The notes: a model not told the origin generated them from the sequence alone. A stretch of 64,000 nucleotides of DNA from Flavobacterium humi (GCF_004745595.1 NZ_SRLH01000001.1:500234-564233); one strand, 5' to 3'. Shown: positions 1 to 9,638, numbered from the stretch's first letter. A program made the numbers and translations.

Positions 1-179
1 GTAACAAGGCCCGCTCCCGATTTCAGGCATGCTTTTGATGCCAGGCAAACGGCACCGGTTTTCCCGTAACTCCCGCCAATGATCAGTGCATGTCCCTGAA
101 CGCCTTTGTGGGCAGATGTAGCAATAGGAATAAACCTTTTGAGGATTTCGGCTCTATCGATTTGAAGGAAATTTTCCAT
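1..179 (-). CDS. nnrD: ADP-dependent NAD(P)H-hydrate dehydratase, 5' part only
   Basis: The first 59 codons of a minus-strand gene whose remainder lies before the window. The reading frame starts at the ATG complementary to 177-179 and contains [20 protein letters not shown] followed by an alanine-rich stretch and SGAGLV. This is the N-terminal signature of the carbohydrate-kinase-like YjeF C-terminal family, which repairs hydrated NAD(P)H with ADP or ATP as phosphate donor. No NnrE (epimerase) domain precedes it, so in this organism the two repair activities are either on separate genes or the epimerase is elsewhere. It is divergent from the threonine operon. The family call is good; the full length cannot be judged. 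Confidence 0.8.
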   Translation of the reverse strand, partial: MENFLQIDRAEILKRFIPIATSAHKGVQGHALIIGGSYGKTGAVCLASKACLKSGAGLV

Positions 180-284
180 AACCGCACTTTTAAGACACCC
201 TTAAATTTACGACAGTTATGCGTATATAATTGCATTTATTAAGAAAAACTTTACTGTAAGTGCTTATCGGATGCAAAAAAAAAG

Positions 285-292
285 TATATTTG
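285..292 (+). promoter_or_regulatory. Bacteroidetes -7 box of the threonine operon
   Basis: TATATTTG fits the Bacteroidetes sigma-ABfr consensus TAnnTTTG exactly. No clear TTG -33 element lies at the usual distance. Transcription would be expected to begin 5-7 bases downstream, almost on the ATG of the leader peptide at 298, so the leader may be translated from a leaderless transcript. Confidence 0.5.
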
Positions 293-297
293 TTTGA

Positions 298-417
298 ATG
301 TTATACAACAATAGCACATATAACTTTACTGCTACAGCTAAATCCTCAGCTGCAATTTCTGTTGTTTTAACATCAACTACAACTACTACCCCTCTGGGGT
401 ATACACTTTACATATAA
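298..417 (+). CDS. thrL: threonine-rich leader peptide of the thr operon
   Basis: A 39-codon open frame ending in TAA at 415-417, in front of thrA. Ten of its 39 residues are threonine, and six of the seven residues at positions 25-31 are Thr (codons ACA, ACT, ACA, ACT, ACT, ACC with one Ser). It also has Ile and Val residues just upstream. This is the hallmark of an attenuator leader peptide: ribosome stalling at Thr codons when charged Thr-tRNA is scarce changes folding of the following RNA. The symbol is by analogy with enterobacterial thrL; the peptide sequence itself is not homologous beyond its Thr run. A 6-bp hairpin (TACCCC/GGGGTA, 387-401) sits exactly at the Thr codons. The call is based on composition and position. 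Confidence 0.72.
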   Translation: MLYNNSTYNFTATAKSSAAISVVLTSTTTTTPLGYTLYI

Positions 418-475
418 TCCATAGGTCTTTTGTGTTGTCATAACACAACCAACGTTATTTCCGGATAACACTTTT
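387..475 (+). promoter_or_regulatory. candidate attenuator structures in the thr leader
   Basis: Three successive small hairpins lie between the Thr codons and thrA. The first is TACCCC/GGGGTA at 387-401. The second is TTGTGTT/AACACAA at 430-436 and 442-448. The third is GTTAT/ATAAC at 454-458 and 465-469, followed by ACTTTT. The motif ATAACAC occurs twice (440-446 and 465-471), so the strand GTGTTGT could pair with either copy. Mutually exclusive pairing of this kind is what attenuation needs, but no strong GC stem with a long U run is present, so the terminator form is uncertain. Confidence 0.35.
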
Positions 476-547
476 CAATCCCATTTACATTAATCTGGCC
501 AGTCATTATCCTATTCAGGATTTGTCATGGCTTTAAAACAGACCATC

Positions 548-2992
548 ATGAACGTTTTAAAATTTGGAGGCTCCTCTGTAGCCAATAGCCACAATATCGT
601 AAAGTCAATAGCCATCCTGGCGGAGAAAAAAGGAAAAAAAATAGTAGTTGTATCTGCCTTAGGTGGTGTCACAGATGCTTTAAACACTATAATCGATACT
701 GCAAAAAACGGCGATAAAAGTTATATTCCCGAACTCTTAAAAATCAGGGACAGGCACCTGGAAACAGTACAAGAACTCTTACCGGAAGAAAACCGGGATT
801 CCCTGAACAGTTATATAGAAAAATGCTTCAGCCATTTAGGATCCTTATTGGAAGGCTGCTGCTTATTGGGCGAATTGTCAAGCAAAACAACAGATATTAT
901 CTTATCGTACGGCGAATTGCTTTCCTCACGGATCCTGTACGAAAAGTTGAAATTATCATTCCCCAAAGCAGTCTATGCCGACAGCCGGGAATTGATCAAA
1001 ACAGATGCTAACCATGGTAATGCAAGTGTTTCTTTTGAAACTACTGATTTTTTGATCCAATATTATTTTGATAAAAACCAGGCGGAAATTACCATTATGC
1101 CCGGTTTTATTGCCGAAAGCCATGAAGGCCATACCACTACCCTGGGCCGCGGAGGATCGGATTACACAGCAGCCATACTAGCCGCCGCGCTAGATGCACA
1201 ACAATTGGAAATATGGACAGATGTGAGCGGGATGTTTACGGCCAACCCAAAAATCGTTAAACAAGCTACGCCAATTCCGTACATTACCTATAGCGAAGCG
1301 ATGGAACTGTCTCATTTTGGGGCCAAAGTGTTGTATGCGCCAACCATCCAGCCTGTCCTGAACAAGCAAATCCCTGTGTACATCAAGAATACGTTTGAGC
1401 CTTTGGCACCTGGTACTTTGATTAGCAATGCTAGCCGCCTGGAAAATACAAATCCAATCAAAGGCATAAGCCATATTGATGCTATTGCTTTGATAACACT
1501 TGAAGGATCAGGGTTGATAGGGATTTTAGGCGCTTCCAAAAGGCTTTTCAGTGCTATTGCCAGAGAAGCCATAAATATCATTTTCATAACCCAGGCTTCT
1601 TCTGAACATTCCATATGCATTGGCATTTCGGAAAACCAGGCTACAAAAGCAAAACGGGCCATTGATGCGGAGTTTCAATATGAAATCAAACAGTTCAAAA
1701 TCAATCCGTCATTGGTAGAAGAAAATCTCAGCATTATTGCCCTTGTGGGCGAAAATATGAAAAACCACCAGGGATTAAGCGGGAAAATGTTCAGTACATT
1801 AGGCAAAAACAATATCAATATCCGGGCGATTGCCCAAGGCGCTTCTGAACGGAATATTTCAGCCGTCATCGCTAAAAAAGACGTTAAAAAAGCGCTGAAC
1901 ACGTTGCATGAAAGTTTTTTTGAAGACAATATCAAACAACTCAATCTTTTTATCAGTGGTGTTGGGAATGTTGGCGGGAAATTCATCGATCAGGTCAATC
2001 AGCAAAAAAAATATTTAAAAGAACACCTGAAGATCAATATCCGGGTAATTGCCATATCCAATTCCCAAAAAATGCATTTTGACGAAGATGGAATCCATCT
2101 GAACCATTGGAAAGAAGTCCTGCAAAACGGAGAAGAAAACTGTATGGAAGCATTTATTTCAAAAGTAGAAAAACTCAACCTGCGCAATAGTATTTTTGTC
2201 GATAACACGGCAAACACAAGCATTGCCGGCATTTATGACCGGTTTTTAAAGCAAAATGTAGCTGTTGTGACCTGCAATAAAATTGCCTGTTCTTCCGGGT
2301 TTGAAAACTATAGGAATTTAAAAGTGTTGTCTCAAAAATACAATGCGCCATTTTTGTTTGAAACCAATGTGGGCGCGGGCCTTCCTATTATTGATACCTT
2401 AAAAAACCTAATCGCTTCCGGTGACAAGGTGCACAAAATACAAGCCGTGCTCTCGGGCAGTTTGAATTTTATCTTCAATAATTTTAACGAAAACAATAGT
2501 TTTTACAATGTTGTAAACCAGGCCAAAGAAGAAGGATATACAGAACCTGATCCCAAAATCGATTTGAGCGGCGTTGATGTGATGAGAAAGATCCTCATCC
2601 TGATCCGGGAAAGCGGTTATGCGATGGAAATTGACGAAATTGAAAATGAATCGTTCCTGCCCAAGGAATCCCTGGAAACTTCCTCTACCGAAGATTTTTT
2701 CGCTTCCTTGCAAACCCATGCGCCGCATTTTGAAACTATGTATCAAGAAGCCATAAAAAAGGATTGCCGCCTGAAATATGTAGCGCAATTCGAAGAAGGG
2801 AAGGCAAGTGTCGGGTTACGGTACATCCAAAAGGAACATCCTTTTTACCATCTGGAAGGAAAGGACAATATCGTGCTTTTTTACACAGACCGGTATGCCG
2901 AACAGCCTTTGCTTATTAAAGGCGCCGGAGCAGGTGCTGCAGTAACCGCTTCTGGGATTTTTGCAGATGTTATCCGAATAGGAACAATTTAA
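548..2992 (+). CDS. thrA: bifunctional aspartate kinase / homoserine dehydrogenase I
   Basis: Catalyses the first and third steps of the aspartate pathway to threonine and methionine. The N-terminal half is an aspartokinase with KFGGSSVANS at the start and GRGGSDYTA in the middle, followed by a regulatory ACT region at roughly residues 310-450. The homoserine dehydrogenase half begins with a dinucleotide-binding turn, SGVGNVGG, near residue 470 and carries the active-site region EPDPKIDLSGVDVMRK near 665-685. An in-frame ATG at 527 exists, but starting at 548 gives the family's usual beginning, M-x-VLKFGGSS. Total length of about 814 residues matches ThrA. It is first in the thrABC operon, 11 bases before thrB, and is probably controlled by the leader at 298-475. 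Confidence 0.95.
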   Translation: MNVLKFGGSSVANSHNIVKSIAILAEKKGKKIVVVSALGGVTDALNTIIDTAKNGDKSYIPELLKIRDRHLETVQELLPEENRDSLNSYIEKCFSHLGSLLEGCCLLGELSSKTTDIILSYGELLSSRILYEKLKLSFPKAVYADSRELIKTDANHGNASVSFETTDFLIQYYFDKNQAEITIMPGFIAESHEGHTTTLGRGGSDYTAAILAAALDAQQLEIWTDVSGMFTANPKIVKQATPIPYITYSEAMELSHFGAKVLYAPTIQPVLNKQIPVYIKNTFEPLAPGTLISNASRLENTNPIKGISHIDAIALITLEGSGLIGILGASKRLFSAIAREAINIIFITQASSEHSICIGISENQATKAKRAIDAEFQYEIKQFKINPSLVEENLSIIALVGENMKNHQGLSGKMFSTLGKNNINIRAIAQGASERNISAVIAKKDVKKALNTLHESFFEDNIKQLNLFISGVGNVGGKFIDQVNQQKKYLKEHLKINIRVIAISNSQKMHFDEDGIHLNHWKEVLQNGEENCMEAFISKVEKLNLRNSIFVDNTANTSIAGIYDRFLKQNVAVVTCNKIACSSGFENYRNLKVLSQKYNAPFLFETNVGAGLPIIDTLKNLIASGDKVHKIQAVLSGSLNFIFNNFNENNSFYNVVNQAKEEGYTEPDPKIDLSGVDVMRKILILIRESGYAMEIDEIENESFLPKESLETSSTEDFFASLQTHAPHFETMYQEAIKKDCRLKYVAQFEEGKASVGLRYIQKEHPFYHLEGKDNIVLFYTDRYAEQPLLIKGAGAGAAVTASGIFADVIRIGTI

Positions 2993-3003
2993 AAATAAGA
3001 AAA

Positions 3004-3927
3004 ATGGAAAAAATACAACTTTTTTGCCCGGCAACTATTGCCAATTTATCTTGCGGATTTGATGTTTTTGGTTTGTGCCTTGATACCATTGGCGATGAAA
3101 TGATCCTCCGTAAAACAGCCGAAAAAGGCATTCGGATTACGCAAATAACGGGTGCCAACCTGCCTTTGGAACCTCAAAAAAATGTAGCCGGAGTGGCAGC
3201 TATGGCCTTACTTGAAGAAATAAACCCCGGATTTGGGTTTGAGATCGAAATCCATAAAAAAATAAAAGCCGGCAGTGGTATAGGAAGCTCTGCAGCCAGT
3301 GCGGCCGGGGCTGTTTTGGGAATCAATGAATTATTGGGCAGGCCTTTCTCCAGAAAAGAACTGGTCCGATTTGCCATGAAAGGAGAAGCTTTGGCCAGCG
3401 GAAGCGAACATGCCGATAATGTGGCTCCTGCCCTTTTGGGTGGATTTACGTTAATCAGAGGTTATAATCCTTTGGATATCATCAAAATAGAAAGCCCACC
3501 CGAACTGTTCGCTACAGTAATCCATCCGCAGATCGAATTGAAAACATCCGAAATGAGAGCCGTCCTGGAACCCATGGTTCCGCTAAAAAACGCCATCACG
3601 CAATGGGGCAATTTCGGAGGGCTGATTGCCGGATTGTATACGAACGATTATGATTTGATACAACGTTCGCTGCATGATGAAATTATTGAGCCTTTACGGG
3701 GGAAATTTATCCCTAACTTTGAGCTTATCAAAAAATCTGCCATGGAAAACGGTGCTTTGGGCGCAGGGATTTCCGGTTCGGGCCCGTCTGTTTTTGCCTT
3801 GAGCAAAGGGTTTCATACCGCACAAAAAGTAGCGCAAGCCATACAGGATGCTTATAAAGATACCGGGATCCCTTTTGAGATTCATGTTTCAAAAATAAAT
3901 GCTGAAGGCATAAAAATAATCGATTAA
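3004..3927 (+). CDS. thrB: homoserine kinase
   Basis: Phosphorylates homoserine to O-phosphohomoserine, the substrate of threonine synthase. It is a GHMP kinase of 307 residues. The N-terminus has the substrate-binding stretch CPATIANLSCGFDVFG. The glycine/serine-rich ATP loop GSGIGSSAASAAGA lies near residues 90-105, and a C-terminal GISGSGPSVFAL motif completes the GHMP set. It sits 11 bases after thrA and 13 bases before thrC, so co-transcription is near certain. Confidence 0.95.
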   Translation: MEKIQLFCPATIANLSCGFDVFGLCLDTIGDEMILRKTAEKGIRITQITGANLPLEPQKNVAGVAAMALLEEINPGFGFEIEIHKKIKAGSGIGSSAASAAGAVLGINELLGRPFSRKELVRFAMKGEALASGSEHADNVAPALLGGFTLIRGYNPLDIIKIESPPELFATVIHPQIELKTSEMRAVLEPMVPLKNAITQWGNFGGLIAGLYTNDYDLIQRSLHDEIIEPLRGKFIPNFELIKKSAMENGALGAGISGSGPSVFALSKGFHTAQKVAQAIQDAYKDTGIPFEIHVSKINAEGIKIID

Positions 3928-3940
3928 TAACTATTGGAAA

Positions 3941-5230
3941 ATGAAATATTACAGCCTGAACACTAAAAACCATACTGTTTCTTTTCGGGAAGCCGTCATC
4001 AACGGATTGGCACCCGACAGCGGTTTGTATTTCCCTGAAACCATCACTCCGCTTCCCTCCTCTTTTTTCGATACTATAGAAACCCTTGATAAAGAAGAAG
4101 TTGCCTTTCATGCCATTCGGCAATTTATTGGTGATGAAATCCCGGAAACGGAACTGAAAAAAATCATAATGGAAACAATATCTTTTGATTTCCCCATCAT
4201 CCCTATTGAGGAAACCGTTTTTGCATTGGAACTTTATCATGGCCCGACCATGGCTTTCAAAGATGTTGGTGCCCGTTTTATGTCACGCTGCCTGGGTTAT
4301 TTTAATCGGGCCAATGAACAAAAAAACACTGTCCTTGTGGCGACATCCGGTGATACTGGAGGTGCTGTGGCAAACGGTTTTTTAGACGTCAAAAACATTG
4401 AGGTCGTCATATTGTACCCTGCTGGGAAAGTAAGCCATTTCCAGGAACTCCAGCTTACAACTTTGGGCGGGAACATAAAAGCCATTGAAGTAAACGGTTC
4501 TTTTGATGATTGCCAGGCGATGGTGAAAAAAGCTTTTTTGGATACAAATCTTAAGGAAAAATACCTGACTTCTGCCAATTCCATCAATATTGCCCGGTGG
4601 CTTCCCCAAATGTTTTATTTCTTTTTTGCGTACCGGGAATTGAAAAAACACGGCAAACCCATTATCGTTTCCTGTCCGAGCGGGAATTTCGGGAATATCT
4701 GTGCGGGAATTATGGCCAAACGCCTTGGGTTGCCTATTGCCCATTTTGTGGCTGCTACCAATGCAAATGACACGGTTCCAAGATTTATGGAAAGCGGGAA
4801 TTATGCTCCAAAACCAACAATTGCGACACTTTCAAACGCTATGGACGTGAGCGATCCGAGCAATTTTATACGGATTCAAGAACTGTACAATAATGACTTA
4901 AAATTATTTGAAAACGATTTCTCCGCTTTTTGTTTTACGGATGAAGAAACCGAAATTGCTTTGCAAAACATTTACAACCAGCTAAATTATATCGCCGAAC
5001 CACACGGGGCAATAGGCTATCTCGGGCTCAAAAAGGGATTGAAAAAACATCCCGGAAGCATTGGTGTTTTCCTGGAAACGGCACATCCAATCAAATTTTC
5101 GGAAATTGTAACATCCGCTTTACATATAGAATTGCCGGTGCCGGAGCAAATCCAAAAGATTTTGGACAAAAAGAAAACAAGTATTAAAATAGACACATAC
5201 GAAGAACTCCAAAATATCCTGCTTGGTTAA
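3941..5230 (+). CDS. thrC: threonine synthase
   Basis: PLP enzyme converting O-phosphohomoserine to threonine, last step of the pathway. 429 residues, the usual length of the bacterial type. The PLP lysine lies in HGPTMAFKDVGARF near residue 107. The phosphate-binding loops ATSGDTGGAV and SCPSGNFGN are both present. It begins with the typical short-form N-terminus (MKYYSLN). It is the third gene of thrABC, and no further gene is tightly linked downstream. Confidence 0.95.
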   Translation: MKYYSLNTKNHTVSFREAVINGLAPDSGLYFPETITPLPSSFFDTIETLDKEEVAFHAIRQFIGDEIPETELKKIIMETISFDFPIIPIEETVFALELYHGPTMAFKDVGARFMSRCLGYFNRANEQKNTVLVATSGDTGGAVANGFLDVKNIEVVILYPAGKVSHFQELQLTTLGGNIKAIEVNGSFDDCQAMVKKAFLDTNLKEKYLTSANSINIARWLPQMFYFFFAYRELKKHGKPIIVSCPSGNFGNICAGIMAKRLGLPIAHFVAATNANDTVPRFMESGNYAPKPTIATLSNAMDVSDPSNFIRIQELYNNDLKLFENDFSAFCFTDEETEIALQNIYNQLNYIAEPHGAIGYLGLKKGLKKHPGSIGVFLETAHPIKFSEIVTSALHIELPVPEQIQKILDKKKTSIKIDTYEELQNILLG

Positions 5231-5314
5231 TCCCTCGCAAATTGCCTTGCTGATACTTTGATACTCAAAATAAAAAGAATAAATTAGCGACTTCAAATTT
5301 TATAACATTACTAA

Positions 5315-6397
5315 ATGAAAAATACAGCATTAACGCACGTTCACGAAAGTTTAGGAGCTAAAATGGTTCCATTTGCAGGTTACAACATGCCTGTACAATA
5401 TGAAGGAGTAAACGCAGAACACGAAACAGTCCGCAACGGAGTTGGTGTTTTTGATGTTTCCCACATGGGTGAATTTTTCCTGAAAGGTGAAAATGCATTG
5501 GCTTTAATTCAGAAAGTAACCTCAAATGACGCTTCAAAATTAGTAGACGGGAAAGCGCAATATTCCTGTTTGCCTAACAACGAAGGCGGAATTGTAGATG
5601 ATTTGATCGTTTATAAAATTGCCGACAATCATTATATGCTGGTTGTAAATGCCTCCAATATCGAAAAAGACTGGAACTGGATCTCCTCGCACAACGATTT
5701 GGGCGTGGAAATGATTAACAATTCCGATGCGTATTCGTTATTGGCCATCCAAGGACCTAAAGCTGCTGAAGCTATGCAATCCTTAACAGCTATCGATTTG
5801 GTCAACATGCCTTATTATTCGTTCCAGATTGGGGAATTTGCCGGTGTGCAAGACGTGATCGTTTCCGCAACAGGTTATACCGGTTCAGGTGGTTTCGAAA
5901 TTTATTTCAAAAACGAAGACGCAGAAGTAATCTGGAGCAAAGTATTTGAGGCCGGCGCCGCTTTTGGCATCAAACCTATCGGATTGGCCGCCCGTGACAC
6001 ATTGCGTTTGGAAATGGGCTTCTGTTTGTACGGAAACGATATCAATGATACTACGTCTCCGTTAGAGGCCGGTTTGGGGTGGATCACCAAATTTGACAAG
6101 GAATTCACCAATTCTGACAATCTCAAGAAACAAAAAGAAGCTGGTGTTTCCAGAAAACTGGTAGCCTTCGAAATGCAGGAGCGTGCTGTTCCAAGACACG
6201 ATTACGAAATTGTCGATGCTTCCGGGAATGTTATCGGGATTGTAACTTCAGGAACCATGTCTCCTTCTATGAATGTTGGGATCGGCCTGGGGTATGTGCC
6301 TACTTCATTGGCTGCAGCCGATAGTGAGATTTTTATCCGAATCAGGAAAAATGATGTTCCTGCCAAAGTGGTCAAATTGCCTTTTTACAAGAAATAA
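5315..6397 (+). CDS. gcvT: glycine cleavage system aminomethyltransferase (T protein)
   Basis: Transfers the aminomethyl group from the H protein to tetrahydrofolate, releasing ammonia. 360 residues, standard length. Family marks seen are [11 protein letters not shown] near the N-terminus, [10 protein letters not shown], a folate-site glutamate region ([11 protein letters not shown]), [17 protein letters not shown], and the C-terminal barrel with [10 protein letters not shown]. The other gcv genes are not in the window. An 84-base gap separates it from thrC, so it probably has its own promoter. Confidence 0.95.
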   Translation: MKNTALTHVHESLGAKMVPFAGYNMPVQYEGVNAEHETVRNGVGVFDVSHMGEFFLKGENALALIQKVTSNDASKLVDGKAQYSCLPNNEGGIVDDLIVYKIADNHYMLVVNASNIEKDWNWISSHNDLGVEMINNSDAYSLLAIQGPKAAEAMQSLTAIDLVNMPYYSFQIGEFAGVQDVIVSATGYTGSGGFEIYFKNEDAEVIWSKVFEAGAAFGIKPIGLAARDTLRLEMGFCLYGNDINDTTSPLEAGLGWITKFDKEFTNSDNLKKQKEAGVSRKLVAFEMQERAVPRHDYEIVDASGNVIGIVTSGTMSPSMNVGIGLGYVPTSLAAADSEIFIRIRKNDVPAKVVKLPFYKK

Positions 6398-6467
6398 TCA
6401 TATTTTTTTTATACATAATTAAGGATTAATTTTGTTCCGGAGTTTTCCGGAATTAAACAGAATAGAA

Positions 6468-7181
6468 ATGGGAAGAGCGTTCGAATTTAGAAAAGCAAGA
6501 AAAATGAAACGTTGGTCAGCAATGGCAAAAACGTTTACAAGAATTGGAAAAGATATTGTAATGGCCGTTAAGGAAGGCGGCCCGAATCCTGAAACAAACT
6601 CACGTTTAAGGGCGGTTATCCAAAATGCAAAAGCGGCAAATATGCCAAAAGATAACGTAGAACGCGCTATCAAAAAGGCATCCGATAAAGATACGGCAAA
6701 CTTCAAGGAGGTTTTATTCGAAGGGTATGCCCCGCACGGGATTGCCATTTTAATTGAAACCGCAACGGACAACAACAACAGGACCGTAGCGAATATCCGA
6801 AGCTATTTCAACAAATGCAACGGGACAATGGGTACTCAAGGTTCTGTCGAATTCATGTTTGACCATACTTGTAATTTCCGCATTCCTGCTGAAGGCCAGG
6901 ACGTAGAAGAACTGGAATTGGAAATGATTGACTTCGGGGTTGAAGAAATTTTTGCCGATGAAGACGGGATTTTAATGTACGCTCCTTTTGAAAGTTTCGG
7001 TGCCATCCAAAAAGAACTGGAAAACAGGAACATGGAAATTTTATCTTCAGGATTTGAAAGGATTCCGCAGATAACCAAAGAATTAACGCCGGACCAAGTA
7101 GCCGATGTTGAGAAATTATTGGAAAAAATCGAGGAAGATGATGACGTGATGAACGTATATCATACCATGGTCGAACTATAA
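6468..7181 (+). CDS. YebC/PmpR family DNA-binding regulatory protein
   Basis: 237 residues in the size range of YebC/TACO1-like proteins, which bind DNA in some bacteria and assist translation of proline-rich stretches in others. It begins MGRAFEFRKARKMKRW and continues with FTRIGKDIVMAVKEGGPNP and NMPKDNVERAIKKA, the invariant family blocks. An upstream TTG at 6432 is in frame, but the ATG at 6468 gives the conserved N-terminus and is preferred. It is followed at 7203 by a strong terminator, so it is the end of its transcription unit. Confidence 0.92.
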   Translation: MGRAFEFRKARKMKRWSAMAKTFTRIGKDIVMAVKEGGPNPETNSRLRAVIQNAKAANMPKDNVERAIKKASDKDTANFKEVLFEGYAPHGIAILIETATDNNNRTVANIRSYFNKCNGTMGTQGSVEFMFDHTCNFRIPAEGQDVEELELEMIDFGVEEIFADEDGILMYAPFESFGAIQKELENRNMEILSSGFERIPQITKELTPDQVADVEKLLEKIEEDDDVMNVYHTMVEL

Positions 7182-7202
7182 TTTTTTACAACGCAATACA
7201 CT

Positions 7203-7242
7203 AAAAAACTCTGTCCCTTTTTACATCGGGATGGAGTTTTTT
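7203..7242 (+). terminator. rho-independent terminator after yebC
   Basis: An A6 run followed by CTCTGTCCC pairs across a short loop with GGGATGGAG and a T6 run. The U tract follows the stem on the plus strand, and the A tract makes it potentially bidirectional. Confidence 0.8.
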
Positions 7243-7295
7243 GATTAAAAACAAACAACCCGTCAACAGTATTACTTACTTTTACCTAAAAAAAC

Positions 7296-9083
7296 ATGGC
7301 CAGATTCAAAGAAAATGATTTGCCCAAAGCAAAACTCAATAAGGACACACTCAACAAATCCCTACTGATATTCAGATACGCCGGGAACCATAAATGGAAA
7401 TTTTATGTAGGGCTGCTCTTTCTGCTCATGACCGGAGCCACCGCCCTTGCTTTTCCTAAACTGATGGGAATGCTGGTAGATTGTGTCAATGCCAAAGATC
7501 TGGCAAAAGCCAAAAATATTGCCCTTCTCCTAATGGGGATTTTATTTTTACAATCCTTTTTCTCGTTCTTCAGGTTATCCTTATTTGTGAATTTTACTGA
7601 AAATACCCTGGCCAATATCCGGCTGGCCTTATACAGCAACCTGATCAAATTGCCTATGTCGTTTTTCTCGCAGAAACGCGTTGGTGAACTCAACAGCAGG
7701 ATCAGTTCCGATATTTCCCAGATCCAGGATACCTTAACCTCTACCATTGCCGAATTCCTGCGCCAGTTCATCTTAATCATCGGAGGTGTTATTTTCCTGG
7801 CAACCATCAGCCCGAAACTAACCTTAATGATGCTTTCCATTGTGCCGGTTGTTGCCGTTGCCGCAGTAATTTTTGGCAGGTTTATCCGCAAATATTCCAA
7901 AAAAGTACAAGACCAAGTTGCCGAAAGCCAGGTTATTGTTGAAGAAACGCTGCAAGGCATCAGCAATGTTAAAGCATTTGCAAACGAATGGTATGAAATC
8001 GCACGGTACGAAGGCAAAATTTCAGAAGTCGTAAAACAAGCCATCAAAGGTGGAAAATACAGAGGTTATTTTGCATCGTTTATTATTTTCTGCTTATTTG
8101 GCGCTATTGTGGCCGTGGTTTGGTACGGTGTGAATTTGTGTATCAGTGGCGAAATAAAAGGTGTCGGCGAATTGATCTCTTTCGTATTGTATTCCACATT
8201 TATCGGTGCGTCGTTTGGCGGTATCGCCGAATTATATGCCCAGATCCAAAAGGCCGTCGGAGCTACCGAAAGGGTTTTTGAGCTGTTGGATGAAACCCCA
8301 GAAAAAATAAACACTTCTAAAATCCAGTCAAAAGAAAAGATAAAAGGAAATGTAGCGTTCCATAATGTGGCATTTAGCTATCCTTCCAGAAAAGAAATAC
8401 AAGTACTTAAAGATGTGAGTTTTACTGCAGGATATGGGCAAAAAATCGCTATTGTAGGACCAAGTGGAGCCGGGAAATCAACCATTTCTTCTTTATTGCT
8501 CCGATTTTATGATATCGAAAAAGGAACCATATTAATTGATGATAAGGATATTTATGAGTACGACCTGGAACATTTGCGCGGCAACATGAGTATTGTCCCG
8601 CAGGATGTTATTTTGTTTGGCGGAAGCATCCGTGAAAATATTGCTTACGGAAAACCGGACGCCACAGATGAGGAAATAACAATGGCTGCAAAACAGGCCA
8701 ACGCCCTTGATTTCATCACTGGTTTCCCTGAAAAATTCGACACTTTGGTAGGAGAAAGAGGCATCAAGCTTTCCGGTGGCCAGCGCCAAAGAATTGCCAT
8801 AGCACGTGCATTATTGAAAAACCCAAGCATCCTGATATTGGACGAAGCGACTTCATCGTTAGACAGCGAAAGCGAAAAACTGGTTCAGGAAGCCCTGGAA
8901 ATCTTAATGGAAGGCAGGACGAGCATTATCATAGCGCATAGGTTATCGACCATTAGGAATGCGGATACTATTTTAGTCCTCGACAAAGGTGTCATCAGCG
9001 AAAAAGGGACACACAAAGAACTGCTGAAAATGGAAAACGGGATTTATAAAAACCTGAGCAACCTCCAGTTCAGCGATTTTTAG
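7296..9083 (+). CDS. ABC exporter, fused permease and ATPase (MsbA/lipid or drug type)
   Basis: A half-transporter of 595 residues that would work as a homodimer in the inner membrane. The N-terminal 330 residues have about six hydrophobic segments with the exporter motif SQKRVGELNSRISSD. The ATPase domain has Walker A GPSGAGKST near residue 389, Q-loop SIVPQDVILFGGSIREN, signature LSGGQRQRIAIARALL near 491, Walker B ILILDEATSSLD near 512 and the H-loop IIAHRLST. Substrate cannot be told from sequence; MsbA-like lipid flipping and multidrug export are both possible. It lies 12 bases before a small unknown gene and is preceded by a terminator. Confidence 0.92.
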   Translation: MARFKENDLPKAKLNKDTLNKSLLIFRYAGNHKWKFYVGLLFLLMTGATALAFPKLMGMLVDCVNAKDLAKAKNIALLLMGILFLQSFFSFFRLSLFVNFTENTLANIRLALYSNLIKLPMSFFSQKRVGELNSRISSDISQIQDTLTSTIAEFLRQFILIIGGVIFLATISPKLTLMMLSIVPVVAVAAVIFGRFIRKYSKKVQDQVAESQVIVEETLQGISNVKAFANEWYEIARYEGKISEVVKQAIKGGKYRGYFASFIIFCLFGAIVAVVWYGVNLCISGEIKGVGELISFVLYSTFIGASFGGIAELYAQIQKAVGATERVFELLDETPEKINTSKIQSKEKIKGNVAFHNVAFSYPSRKEIQVLKDVSFTAGYGQKIAIVGPSGAGKSTISSLLLRFYDIEKGTILIDDKDIYEYDLEHLRGNMSIVPQDVILFGGSIRENIAYGKPDATDEEITMAAKQANALDFITGFPEKFDTLVGERGIKLSGGQRQRIAIARALLKNPSILILDEATSSLDSESEKLVQEALEILMEGRTSIIIAHRLSTIRNADTILVLDKGVISEKGTHKELLKMENGIYKNLSNLQFSDF

Positions 9084-9095
9084 TATCCATTAGCT

Positions 9096-9557
9096 ATGGG
9101 AGTCGTAAATGTAAGAACGGATTCATTTTATTGTTATAATTTTTTTGAGAAAGATCGCAAAATTGGGCGTTTTAGCTATAAGAACAAACGGCTGTTATTG
9201 GCTGTTTATGAGTCCGAAACCAATAAGGATACTTATTATTTCGCTTGGGAAAAGGGCCGGATTGGCCTTGACTTAAAAATTACTCTAGGGGACAAGGATA
9301 TTTTTGGCATAAGAATACAGAGCAATTATAATTTTGTAATTACAGATTTTAGAAATGGAGAAAAATATATTTTCTATCCTGCAAATCTATTTAATAAAGG
9401 ATATTGGCTGAAGCATGAAGGGATAAAAATCATAAGTTTAAAACACAAGTTCAATTGGAAAAAATTCAGGACTGAACGAATACTAAATTCTATTGCAAAT
9501 TGCGATGAGAACCTATTCTTTATAGTGCTATTTTGTGAAGTTTACTATACTCTATAA
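9096..9557 (+). CDS. hypothetical protein, AT-rich, downstream of ABC exporter
   Basis: A 153-residue soluble protein that I do not recognise. It is rich in aromatic and charged residues (many F, Y, K, D) and has no signal peptide, no long hydrophobic segment and no cysteine-pair motif. It starts 12 bases after the ABC exporter stop and ends just before a strong terminator, so it is likely the second gene of that unit. Its base composition is visibly more AT-rich than its neighbours, which suggests a recent or lineage-specific gene. No function is proposed. Confidence 0.6.
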   Translation: MGVVNVRTDSFYCYNFFEKDRKIGRFSYKNKRLLLAVYESETNKDTYYFAWEKGRIGLDLKITLGDKDIFGIRIQSNYNFVITDFRNGEKYIFYPANLFNKGYWLKHEGIKIISLKHKFNWKKFRTERILNSIANCDENLFFIVLFCEVYYTL

Positions 9558-9570
9558 AACTATTGGCCAC

Positions 9571-9605
9571 AAAAAAACTCCAGCATCATCAACTGGAGTT
9601 TTTTA
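9571..9605. terminator. bidirectional terminator between convergent units
   Basis: A7-CTCCAG pairs with CTGGAG-T6 across a nine-base loop. It lies between the end of the plus-strand unit at 9557 and the end of the minus-strand gene at 9639, and has the A and T tracts needed to serve both directions. Confidence 0.85.
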
Positions 9606-9638
9606 TATCTCTAATCCTTAAAATAAGGAAATCCGTTT

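Noticed and set aside
7403..8047. 214-codon minus-strand frame in the ABC exporter
   Set aside because: Shadow frame of the membrane domain; no promoter or family pattern.
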